The notes beneath the pieces were generated by a model, which worked only from the letters and a program-made list of their open reading frames with translations, did no database searches and was not told the origin of the DNA. A stretch of DNA of 33,125 nt from Myxococcus llanfairpwllgwyngyllgogerychwyrndrobwllllantysiliogogogochensis (lineage in GTDB: Bacteria > Myxococcota > Myxococcia > Myxococcales > Myxococcaceae), in the NCBI RefSeq assembly GCF_006636215.1, contig NZ_VIFM01000117.1, positions 1 to 33,125 of the forward strand, written 5' to 3'. Made by a program: the position numbers and the translations under genes. Positions 1 through 13,490 of the stretch are shown here, piece after piece; position 1 is the first letter of the stretch; every line of letters begins with the position of its first letter.

Positions 1-230
1 GGCTCCGCCGGCCGGGGGCCAGGGAAGGAGGCCACGGCCGCGGGCCGGCCCCCCTGGGGCGTCGCGGCGGGTGGGCGCGCCGTCGCCGAGGGCTTCGCGG
101 CGGCAGGCCGAGCGGCCGGGGCATCCCCGAGGGCCTGGCCGCAGAGCACGCAAGAGGCCGAGCGCGGCGGATTGAACCCGTCACAGTTCGGGCAGACCAC
201 GGAGAGAGCCGACAACAAGAGCTGTGACAT
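1..230 (-). CDS. Zinc-ribbon protein, N-terminal part only (runs off the left edge)
   Basis: The minus strand is open from an ATG at 230 to the window edge (76 codons seen). The product starts MSQLLLSALSVVCPNCDG and has two CxxC pairs, CPNC (about residues 13-16) and CVLC (about 27-30), spaced as in a small zinc ribbon. After that it becomes an Ala/Pro/Arg-rich linker, so a further domain probably lies outside the window. Zinc-ribbon plus low-complexity linker is a common N-terminal layout in myxobacterial regulatory or scaffold proteins, but the rest is not visible and I give no function. It diverges from relA, sharing the 148-bp interval 231-378. No clear Shine-Dalgarno precedes the ATG, and a GTG at 200 is a weaker alternative start. 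Confidence 0.6.
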   Translation of the reverse strand, partial: MSQLLLSALSVVCPNCDGFNPPRSASCVLCGQALGDAPAARPAAAKPSATARPPAATPQGGRPAAVASFPGPRPAE

Positions 231-327
231 GGGCGAACCAGAATCTACGGGCGCGTAAAACGTCGGGTCAACGAAAGCGAACGCGATGGGTGGGACAAGC
301 CCGGAAGAGAAATGTGACAGGTTCCGT

Positions 328-343
328 GGGGCAACGTTGCCCC
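328..343. promoter_or_regulatory. Perfect 16-bp palindrome in the relA leader
   Basis: GGGGCAAC followed directly by GTTGCCCC forms a perfect 8+8 palindrome, 35 bp before the chosen relA ATG. It could be an operator for a dimeric regulator. With no loop it is a poor RNA hairpin. The rest of interval 231-378 shows no convincing -35/-10 pair. Confidence 0.4.
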
Positions 344-378
344 CCCTCCGGCACGAAGTTACGATTCCCCCTGCTTCG

Positions 379-2592
<2,214 letters not shown>

Positions 2593-2672
2593 TCCGCCGC
2601 CTTTCGTGCTAGAGCGCCCGAGAAATCCGGCGGCCGCCTCTCAGGGCCGCCCGAACCCTCGAGGTGCGCTCC

Positions 2673-3059
2673 ATGGCTCGGAAGACTCTTCACTCGGACC
2701 AGGCTCCCAAGGCCATTGGCCCGTACTCGCAGGCGGTGCAGGTGGACGCCGGGAAGCTGACCTTCCTCTCCGGACAGATTCCCCTGGACCCCGTCACCAT
2801 GGAGATGGTGCAGGGGGACGTCGTCGCCCAGGCGGAGCGGGTGATGCTCAACCTCCAGGCGGTGCTGGCGGCGGGCGGGCTGGACTTCAGCCACGTCGTG
2901 CGCTGCACCATCTTCCTCACGGACCTGGGTGACTTCGCCAAGGTGAACGAGGTGTACGGCCGCTACTTCACCGGCGCGCCGCCGGCCCGCGCCACCGTGC
3001 AGGTGGCCGCGCTGCCCCGCGGCTCCAAGGTGGAGATCGACGCCATCGCCGTCTCCTGA
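2673..3059 (+). CDS. ridA: RidA family enamine/imine deaminase
   Basis: A 128-residue RidA (YjgF/YER057c/UK114) protein, normal family length. RidA hydrolyses reactive 2-aminoacrylate-type enamine/imine intermediates from PLP enzymes and works as a cytoplasmic trimer. Visible family features are the N-terminal AIGPYSQAV segment, LSGQIPLDP, the conserved Arg in PARATVQVAALP and the Glu in KVEIDAIAV near the C terminus. ATG 2673 is chosen because GAGG lies 8 nt upstream; an in-frame GTG at 2664 would add only three residues. It lies 80 bp after relA in the same direction and may be co-transcribed. A strong hairpin follows the stop. Confidence 0.92.
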   Translation: MARKTLHSDQAPKAIGPYSQAVQVDAGKLTFLSGQIPLDPVTMEMVQGDVVAQAERVMLNLQAVLAAGGLDFSHVVRCTIFLTDLGDFAKVNEVYGRYFTGAPPARATVQVAALPRGSKVEIDAIAVS

Positions 3060-3080
3060 GCGTCCTTCCCCCGTCGTCCA

Positions 3081-3127
3081 AAGCAAGAGGCCGCCGGACC
3101 TTGTCGGTCCGACGGCCTCTGGTGCTT
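3081..3127. terminator. Bidirectional hairpin between convergent ridA and the DsbA-like gene
   Basis: AGAGGCCGCCGGACC (3086-3100) pairs with GGTCCGACGGCCTCT (3106-3120) around a 5-nt loop with one G-T mismatch. AAGCA and TGCTT extend the stem outside a small bulge. It lies between two convergent genes, as expected of a shared terminator. There is no long T-run on either side. Confidence 0.7.
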
Positions 3128-3158
3128 CAGGGCTCGAGAAGCAGCCCGGTGGAGCGGA

Positions 3159-5141
<1,983 letters not shown>

Positions 5142-5258
5142 AGGTCCGACTCCGGCCCCGAGCGTGGATGTGCGAGAAAGATTGAGAGGGCCGGGGTACT
5201 TAACAGAGGGATTTCCAGACACGCAAGCCGAGTGGAGACGCACTCCGCTCGACGAGCA

Positions 5259-5273
5259 GGCCCCTCAGGGGCC
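5259..5273. promoter_or_regulatory. Inverted repeat in the dsbA-like/tusA-like divergent interval
   Basis: GGCCCCT-C-AGGGGCC is a perfect 7+7 dyad with a 1-nt centre. It lies 68 bp before the tusA-like start and about 118 bp from the divergent start. It may be an operator, but its GC content makes chance occurrence plausible. Confidence 0.25.
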
Positions 5274-5340
5274 CGGAAACTGGGCGGTTCTCGGAAAAAT
5301 TCCGCATGCTCGGATCTGCGCGGTGCGAGAGAGTCCTTGA

Positions 5341-5571
5341 ATGGACATCGCAGCGCGCGTGGACACCTCTGGGGCATATTGCCCCGTGCCCATCCTGGAG
5401 ATCGCCAAGGTGATGAGGCGCCTGCCCGCCGGCGCCCTGGTGGAGCTCATCTCCACGGACCGGGGGCTGGAGGCGGATCTGCCCGCCTGGTGTGAAGCGA
5501 CGGGCCACGAGCTCGTCCGTCTGGAGCGCAGAGGGACGAGCTACGTGGGCTGGGTGCGCAAGGCGGGCTGA
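5341..5571 (+). CDS. TusA-family sulfur carrier protein
   Basis: A 76-residue TusA/SirA-type protein, the usual length. It carries the hallmark CPxP motif near the N terminus (YCPVPILEIAK, Cys14), where the cysteine holds a persulfide in TusA proteins. The rest fits the small alpha/beta fold, with the conserved polar segment ELISTDRGLEADLPAW and the later ATGHELV. TusA proteins relay sulfur for tRNA thiolation or cofactor synthesis, or in sulfur oxidation; which applies here cannot be read from the sequence. It stands alone, divergent from the triple-thioredoxin gene, and is followed 20 bp later by the convergent end of the ABC ATPase gene. A role in the same thiol chemistry as its neighbour is only a guess. 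Confidence 0.85.
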   Translation: MDIAARVDTSGAYCPVPILEIAKVMRRLPAGALVELISTDRGLEADLPAWCEATGHELVRLERRGTSYVGWVRKAG

Positions 5572-5591
5572 CGCCCGAGCGCACTCCCTCT

Positions 5592-6496
<905 letters not shown>

Positions 6497-6500
<4 letters not shown>

Positions 6501-7414
6501 AGGTCCCTCGCGCGCAGGGCCCCGTAGGCGCCCAGAAGAAAGAGGGTCGCGAAGCCCGCGTAGGCCGCGCCGCTGATGCCGAACTCGGTGAACTTCGGGT
6601 GCAACAGGTCCCCCGCGTAGTTGGAGGGCGACAGGTAGCGCAGGAAGCGCAGCGCGCCCGTCTCTCCCGAGGCCCGGCCCACCGTGTCCATCAGCCAGAA
6701 GACGAACAGGAGGATGAAGTTGAAGACCAGGCTCACCCCGGGCGTGCGGAAGAGGCTGGAGCACAGCGTGGTGAGGGCCACGTACGCCAGCGAGAAGACG
6801 ATGGCGGCGAACCAGAACTTGAGCAGGTTGATGATCAACGCCGCGGAGCCGAAGTCGGGGTTGGCGATGCGCGCGTAGATGAAGATGGCCAGGTCGATGA
6901 CGAGCACCAGCCCCACCAGCAGCGCCGCCTGCGTCAGGAACTTGCCCAGCAGCACCGACGAGCGCCGCGCGCGCACCGTCAGATAGCGCATGGAGCGGGG
7001 GGCCACCTCGCCGCTGATCTGATCGAACCCCATCAGCGCCACGTAGGCCGGCAGGAAGAAGAGGGTGACCTTGAAGACGAGCAGCACCTCGATGGGGACC
7101 TGCGCGAGCGCCTCCATCATCGAGGTGTCGTTGCTGGTGAGGAAGCCCAGCACGCCCTTGCGAGTCTCCTCCATCAGCCTCGTGGCCGACTCCGCGTCGG
7201 CACCGGCGCCCGCCAGCCGCTCGTTCATCGCGGTGCGCAGGTCACTGGTCAGCTTGCCAATCACCAGCAGCACCAGCGCGGAGAACATGCTGTAGAGCCC
7301 GAGCAACACCACCGCGCGACCACTGCGCACGGCCCGTTGAAGCTCGGCGCCCCAGATGACCAGGGTTTCTTTCAGTCCGTCCAAAGTGTGGGTGACCCTA
7401 TCGGACTTGCACAC
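6497..7414 (-). CDS. ABC-2 type transporter permease
   Basis: A membrane protein of about 305 residues, first gene of a two-gene ABC exporter operon with the ATPase behind it. One hydrophobic helix lies near the N terminus (about 35-55). A soluble loop of about 80 residues follows, then five or so further helices grouped as in ABC-2 permeases (for example FFLPAYVALMGF, AALLVGLVLVIDLAIFIYA, FNFILLFVFWLM). The sequence ISGEVAPRSMRYLTVRARRSSVLLGKF is the cytoplasmic coupling segment typical of NatB/GldF-like permeases. The start is uncertain: GTG 7414 is the first in frame, but its purine-rich stretch lies too close for a good ribosome site. It diverges from the penicillin-binding protein gene. 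Confidence 0.85.
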
Positions 7415-7542
7415 TCCACCGCCAAGTTTCTGACAGGAGCGGCAATCAGGCGGGCAGGGAAGCGTCCGTGGACAGCGAGCCTCCAGCCGCTAGGATTCGC
7501 GTGCTGCTCCTGCCCCCTCTCAGCCGCCCCCTCGCGCCGCAC

Positions 7543-9084
7543 ATGACGATTCGCCGCCGCCTCCTGTCCGCCGCCGCGCTGCTTCCCCTCGCTCTGCTCC
7601 TGGGGGCCCAAGAACCCGTCCAGGGGGGCGCCTCCGTCGAGGCCCCGGCCGCCAGTGACTCTGGAACGGGGGCGAATGGCGCGAGTCAGGCCGCTGCCTC
7701 GACACCCACGGCGGGTCCTTCTGGGCCGGCGAGCGGGTCCGGCGCCGGCGTGGCCATCTCGGGCGCGGGGGATTCGGGAAGCGACCCGGGCGCGCATGCC
7801 GGAGGAGGGGGCACCATGGCGTCCCCATCTCCCGCTGGCGGAGAGGACGGCGGAACGAGCGCCGAGGCCGAGGCGGTGGCGGCCGCCGCGGTGCAGGGTG
7901 GGGCCGATGCGGGGTTGACCACGCTGGTGACGGTGCCGGGGCTGCTGCCGCCCACGCCGGTGCCCTCGCGACTGACGGCGCCTCCCATGGCGAAGCTCCA
8001 GACGATGCCTCGCGCCGCGGACCTGATGGCTCGCGCGAAGCTGCAGGGCGAGCGGCTGGTGGTGAAGGAGAAGGACGGGCACACGCGCGCGCTCACCGTG
8101 GACCCGGTGCTCCAGGCGTCGCTGACGAAGATCCTCCGCGACTATGAGGTGCCGTATGGCGCCGCCGTGGTGCTGGAGCCCTCGACGGGGCGGGTGCTGG
8201 CGCTCGCGGAACATTCGCAGGCGCAGCCGGAGCTGCGAGGGCTGCCCTACCGCGCGGTGTTCCCCGCCGCGAGCATCTTCAAGATCGTCACCGGCAGCGC
8301 GCTGCTGGAGGCCGGCGTCACGCCCACCATGGAGGAGTGCTTCCACGGCGGGAAGCGGAGGCTCACCGAGAAGCACCTGGAGGACAGCGAGCGCGACGGG
8401 GCCTGCTACTCGCTGGCGCTCGCGATGGGCAAGAGCGCCAACGTCATCTTCGCCAAGCTGACGCAGAAGCACCTCACCGCGGATGTGCTGCGGCGCATGG
8501 CCGCGCGCTTCCGCTTCAACCGCGAGATTGACTTCGTGGTGCCCACGGACGTGTCGCTCGCCGCCGTGCCGGAGGACGGCTTCGCCCTGGCCAACACGGG
8601 CGCCGGCTTTGGCGACGTCTACCTCTCGCCCCTGCATGGCGCGCTGCTGGCCTCGGTGGCCGCCAATGACGGGCGCTGGGTGGACCCCGTGCTGGTGGAG
8701 CCGGAGCAGGGCTCGCTGCTGCCTCCTGAGGGCGAACGCGTGCTGACTCCCGAGGCGGCCCGCGCGCTGACGGACATGCTCGAGGAGACCGTCACGCACG
8801 GCACCGCGCGCGGCATCTTCCGCGAGCGCAACTTCCGCGTGGACAACGCCGTGGGAAAGACGGGCACGCTCGCGGACCGCAATCCGTTTCGGGACTACTC
8901 GTGGTTCGTCGGCTTCGCGCCTCGCGACAACCCGCGCGTAGCCGTGGCCGCGCTCATCGTCAATGACCCGAAGTGGCGCATCCGTGGCACGTGGCTGGGA
9001 CGCGAGGCGCTGCGGCTCGGCCTGGAGCGCGTGCCCGCCCCCGTGGAGCTGACCGCGCCCGCTTCCGCCGCGGGCAAGCACTGA
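7543..9084 (+). CDS. Penicillin-binding transpeptidase-domain protein
   Basis: A 513-residue exported serine acyl-enzyme. After a signal sequence (residues 1-22, MTIRRRLLSAAALLPLALLL) comes about 125 residues of Gly/Ala/Ser-rich low-complexity linker, then a penicillin-binding transpeptidase domain. All three active-site motifs are present: SIFK (S244-K247), SAN (298-300) and KTG (439-441). That order and spacing fit a PBP transpeptidase or a class-D-like fold that cross-links peptidoglycan. I see no glycosyltransferase or classical PBP-dimer domain, so it is smaller than PBP2/PBP3. ATG 7543 was chosen because it gives a clean signal peptide; the frame is open to GTG 7468. The linker presumably lets the domain reach peptidoglycan. 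Confidence 0.85.
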   Translation: MTIRRRLLSAAALLPLALLLGAQEPVQGGASVEAPAASDSGTGANGASQAAASTPTAGPSGPASGSGAGVAISGAGDSGSDPGAHAGGGGTMASPSPAGGEDGGTSAEAEAVAAAAVQGGADAGLTTLVTVPGLLPPTPVPSRLTAPPMAKLQTMPRAADLMARAKLQGERLVVKEKDGHTRALTVDPVLQASLTKILRDYEVPYGAAVVLEPSTGRVLALAEHSQAQPELRGLPYRAVFPAASIFKIVTGSALLEAGVTPTMEECFHGGKRRLTEKHLEDSERDGACYSLALAMGKSANVIFAKLTQKHLTADVLRRMAARFRFNREIDFVVPTDVSLAAVPEDGFALANTGAGFGDVYLSPLHGALLASVAANDGRWVDPVLVEPEQGSLLPPEGERVLTPEAARALTDMLEETVTHGTARGIFRERNFRVDNAVGKTGTLADRNPFRDYSWFVGFAPRDNPRVAVAALIVNDPKWRIRGTWLGREALRLGLERVPAPVELTAPASAAGKH

Positions 9085-9211
9085 GCAGGTGGACGACTCG
9101 TCACGCGGTGCGCTTCACCGGCGCAGGGACGACGCCTCCGTGGATGCACGTGCGTGCGGCCCGTTTCCTTGACGGAGTAGGCACCGCGCGGGAGGACGAC
9201 TCGACGCGCGG

Positions 9212-10372
9212 TCAGCGCGCGGTGAGCTTCACCAGTCCCATGTCCACGAAGCCGTGGAAGAACTTCAGCGCTTCGAGTTCTTGCAGCGGAGACACGTGGA
9301 CGATGGCGGCGATGTCCCGGCGGCCGTCGACGCGTGAAAGCAGGTAGCGCTCGGGCGCGGTGAGCTGGAGCGTCTTCAGATGCGCGGGCGACACCTGGAG
9401 CGCTGGCACCTTCGTCGCGTCCATCAGCTCCCGGCGCAGCTCCGCCAGCAGCTTCTCTTGCGCCGCCTTCACCAACGCCGCCGAGCGGGGCGTCGGGGAC
9501 ATCTCGTGCGCCCGTCGCGCCAGCGCCTCGCCGTCGCGCACGTTGCCAGCGTCGAGGAAGAGCTGCGCCGCCTGGAGCACCTCGTCCGATGACGACTCCG
9601 AGCCGATGACGCCCGTGTCCTCCGGCTTCTCCACCTCCACCACCGCGGACGTGACGGGCACGGGGGCCTCGTCCGAGACCTTCACCGCGTCCAGCCGGTA
9701 GAGCGCGTACAGCCGCTGATAGAGGAAGAAGTCCGTGGCATGCAGCGCCCTGGCCAGCCCGTCGATGCTCAGGCCGTCCTGGATGAGCTGGACGATGCGC
9801 TCGTCCATGCTGCCGGGCTTGCGCTCGGGCAGCTTGCGTTCATCCACCGACAGCCGCACCGCGCCGGAGGGGAACACCGCGCGGATGGCCTCCCATGCCG
9901 TCTCCCGGAACTCGCCCTCGCGGTGGATGTCCATCAGGTCCACCTCGATGTCGAGGCCGGCGATCTCCGGCGCCGTGTCCGACGCCTCGAAGGTGAACTC
10001 GCCCTCCCGCCAGTGGAAGGCATCCAACATCATCTCCCGGAACTTGTGGCTCAGAGTCGAGCGCGCCGTCGCTTCCGGCACCACCCCGGTCATCACCAGC
10101 ACCTTGCCCAGGAAGACGCGCGTCTGGGCCTGGGTGCTGAACGCCTTCTCGAGCTGGGCCTCCGTCAGATGCCCCATGGTGATGAGGAATTGACCGAAGT
10201 ACTCCCGATGCTGATTGGAGCTGGCGCAAATCACCTGGCCATCACGGAGGACCCATTGCTTGCGGACCTCCCCTCGCTCCACCTTCAGCGAGCCAGTGGC
10301 TCGACGGTTCCCGAGGTAGACGACGAGGTCCTTGAGGGGCATCGTCGGTAAGTCACCAGTCAGACCTCGCAT
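9212..10372 (-). CDS. DUF4388 domain protein
   Basis: A 386-residue protein starting MRGLTGDLPTMPLKDLVVYL, the signature opening of DUF4388 (a GDL-T-PL-D motif followed by R-TG-L). DUF4388 proteins are abundant in myxobacteria and other Deltaproteobacteria, and are thought to act in signalling or motility scaffolds; no activity is established. The middle (about 170-300) is acidic and helical with no motif I recognise. The C-terminal 100 residues contain ERYLLSRVDGRRDI, resembling the helical repeat seen at the end of other DUF4388 proteins. I prefer ATG 10372 over ATG 10342 because the conserved GDL motif lies between them. Only 21 bp separate its start codon from the divergent glutaredoxin-like gene. 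Confidence 0.8.
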   Translation of the reverse strand: MRGLTGDLPTMPLKDLVVYLGNRRATGSLKVERGEVRKQWVLRDGQVICASSNQHREYFGQFLITMGHLTEAQLEKAFSTQAQTRVFLGKVLVMTGVVPEATARSTLSHKFREMMLDAFHWREGEFTFEASDTAPEIAGLDIEVDLMDIHREGEFRETAWEAIRAVFPSGAVRLSVDERKLPERKPGSMDERIVQLIQDGLSIDGLARALHATDFFLYQRLYALYRLDAVKVSDEAPVPVTSAVVEVEKPEDTGVIGSESSSDEVLQAAQLFLDAGNVRDGEALARRAHEMSPTPRSAALVKAAQEKLLAELRRELMDATKVPALQVSPAHLKTLQLTAPERYLLSRVDGRRDIAAIVHVSPLQELEALKFFHGFVDMGLVKLTAR

Positions 10373-10393
10373 CGACCGTCCATCCTGCCCGCC

Positions 10394-10672
10394 ATGAGAG
10401 TCGAGATCTACTCGAAACCCAAATGCTCCCTCTGCGACAAGGCAGCCGACGTCGTGGACGCCGTCCGCGCTCGCATCCCCTTCGAGCTGAGGCTCATCTC
10501 CATCCTGGAGGACCCGGCGCTCTTCGAGCGCTGGCGCTACGACATCCCCGTGATCGTCATCAACGACGTGCCCGCCTTCAAACACCACGTCACCGAGGCC
10601 GAGCTGGAGGCCCGGTTGCGTGAGGTCCAAGGTGGCATGTCCATTGCTAAAACCGATGCCCAGGATGGGTAG
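10394..10672 (+). CDS. Glutaredoxin-like (DUF836 type) thiol protein
   Basis: A 92-residue thioredoxin-fold protein with a CSLC redox motif (Cys11, Cys14) after the first strand (VEIYSKPKCSLCDKA) and a cis-proline in DIPVIVIND. Size and motif fit the small glutaredoxin-like DUF836 group, which probably reduces disulfides or mixed disulfides in the cytoplasm; the partner is unknown. It diverges from the DUF4388 gene. The end of its coding sequence contains a strong match to a sigma-54 promoter (10633-10648) reading toward the downstream signalling genes. A long-loop inverted repeat follows its stop. Confidence 0.85.
   Translation: MRVEIYSKPKCSLCDKAADVVDAVRARIPFELRLISILEDPALFERWRYDIPVIVINDVPAFKHHVTEAELEARLREVQGGMSIAKTDAQDG
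10633..10648 (+). promoter_or_regulatory. Predicted sigma-54 promoter inside the glutaredoxin-like gene
   Basis: TGGCATGTCCATTGCT matches the -24/-12 consensus TGGCACR-N4-TTGCW at every fixed position except one (T for C), with the obligatory GG-N10-GC spacing. It would start transcription near 10659, about 130 bp before the degenerate receiver/GGDEF gene and its sigma-54 activator. It overlaps coding sequence, so part of the match could be coincidence. Confidence 0.5.
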
Positions 10673-10678
10673 CCGAGC

Positions 10679-10724
10679 GCCCTTCCCTTGGAAATCCGGG
10701 GGGATGAAGAGAGCAGGGAAGGGC
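10679..10724. repeat. 10-bp inverted repeat after the glutaredoxin-like gene
   Basis: GCCCTTCCCT (10679-10688) and AGGGAAGGGC (10715-10724) are perfectly complementary around a 26-nt loop. This may be a weak terminator for the glutaredoxin-like gene or a leader structure on transcripts from the upstream sigma-54 element. There is no T-run. A separate 10-bp palindrome GGCACGTGCC lies at 10742-10751. Confidence 0.35.
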
Positions 10725-10789
10725 TGGGGACTGTAATTCCGGGCACGTGCCGGGGGAGTGGTGGAGAAAATTCTGGTGGGGAGGCGGAC

Positions 10790-11746
10790 GTGGTGGGCGT
10801 GAGACGCAAGCGGGTGGGGAAGGCGGCGCAGCCGCCCACCGTGCTGCTCATCGAGCCGCGGGCGGACGACCTGGAGCGGACCCGGATGCTCCTCGGGGAG
10901 GCCGGCTTCCGGGTGGTGCCAGTGACTCGCTTCGACGCGGCGGTACCGCTGTTCGAGGTCATCCGCCCGGACGCGGTGCTGCTGGCGGTGCAGGCGCCGG
11001 ACTATGGCGCCGTGCAGGTGGCGAGGAGGCTGCGGCAGATCAGCCGGGGCACCGTGCCGTTGCTCTACATGGTGGACCCGCACGACGTGGGGGCCTACCA
11101 GCACTGTCTGGAGAAGGGGCAGTGCGTGGACGTCGTGCCGCGGTCGGGCAGCGGGTCGGAGCTGGCGGTGAAGCTGCACGCTCAGCTGCGGCTGAAGGCG
11201 GCCGTCCTGCGGGCGGCGTCAGGTGAGGAAGAAGACACGGCGCTGGCGCTGCATGACCCGGTGACGGGGCTTTACAACAAACCGTTCCTGCTCTCGCTCC
11301 TGGGCCTGGAGGTGCGCCGGTGCGAGCGGTATGGCGGGAGCTTCTCCGTGATCTCCGCGGAGGTCGGGGGCTGGAGCGCGATGCGCAAGGAGTACGGGCG
11401 CGGCATGGCGGAGCGTCTCTTGGTGTACAGCGCGGTGGTGCTGGGACAGACGGTGCGGGAAGCGGACGCGGTGGCCCGGGTGGGTGAGAGCCAGTTCGCG
11501 CTGATGTTGCCGGGGACTCCGGCGGAGGCGGTGCCGGTAATGCTGTCGCGGGTGGCCGCGCGCTTCGAGTCGGCGCGTTTCCAGGTGGACGGTCGGGTGG
11601 TGCGCACCACGTTGGAGCTGGGGGCGGTGAGCTTCCCGGACACGGTGGGCACGCCTCAGCAGCTTTTGAGCGCGGCGCAGCAGGACATGCGGCGCACGCG
11701 TGAGTTTCGTCGGATGGCCGGGTCCATGACCCGGCTCTCGGTGTGA
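10790..11746 (+). CDS. Degenerate receiver plus degenerate GGDEF protein
   Basis: About 318 residues with two signalling domains that both look catalytically dead. The N-terminal half (about 15-135) has a receiver fold, but the phosphoacceptor position reads A66 in VLLAVQAPD where active receivers have Asp, and the acidic pair is disrupted (IEP). The C-terminal half (about 150-310) opens with the GGDEF-family DPVTGLYNK, but the active-site loop is GESQF (232-236) in place of GGDEF. Diguanylate cyclase activity is therefore unlikely; it may bind a ligand or partner protein. Start is GTG 10790 or 10793, since GGGGAGG ends at 10784; the frame is open further upstream. The sigma-54 activator gene follows 44 bp after its stop, suggesting a functional pair. 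Confidence 0.8.
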   Translation: MVGVRRKRVGKAAQPPTVLLIEPRADDLERTRMLLGEAGFRVVPVTRFDAAVPLFEVIRPDAVLLAVQAPDYGAVQVARRLRQISRGTVPLLYMVDPHDVGAYQHCLEKGQCVDVVPRSGSGSELAVKLHAQLRLKAAVLRAASGEEEDTALALHDPVTGLYNKPFLLSLLGLEVRRCERYGGSFSVISAEVGGWSAMRKEYGRGMAERLLVYSAVVLGQTVREADAVARVGESQFALMLPGTPAEAVPVMLSRVAARFESARFQVDGRVVRTTLELGAVSFPDTVGTPQQLLSAAQQDMRRTREFRRMAGSMTRLSV

Positions 11747-11790
11747 GGATGGGCGGAGGTTCGATGCAGAGGGCGAGCGGAGGCGAGGGG

Positions 11791-13437
<1,647 letters not shown>

Positions 13438-13459
13438 TCGGTACGCCACGGCTTGCCTT

Positions 13460-13490
13460 TGCCCCCCGGCTTTCGCTATCGCGGGGGGCA
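13460..13490. promoter_or_regulatory. Hairpin ending at the start codon of the epimerase-GNAT gene
   Basis: TGCCCCCCG (13460-13468) pairs perfectly with CGGGGGGCA (13482-13490) around a 13-nt loop. The right arm holds the only purine-rich stretch that could bind the ribosome and ends on the A of the ATG. It may terminate the upstream regulator transcript or mask translation initiation. Confidence 0.45.

Noticed and set aside
286..378. N-terminal extension of relA from GTG/ATG 286
   Set aside because: The extra residues have no similarity to the family; the ATG at 379 is where the conserved N terminus begins.
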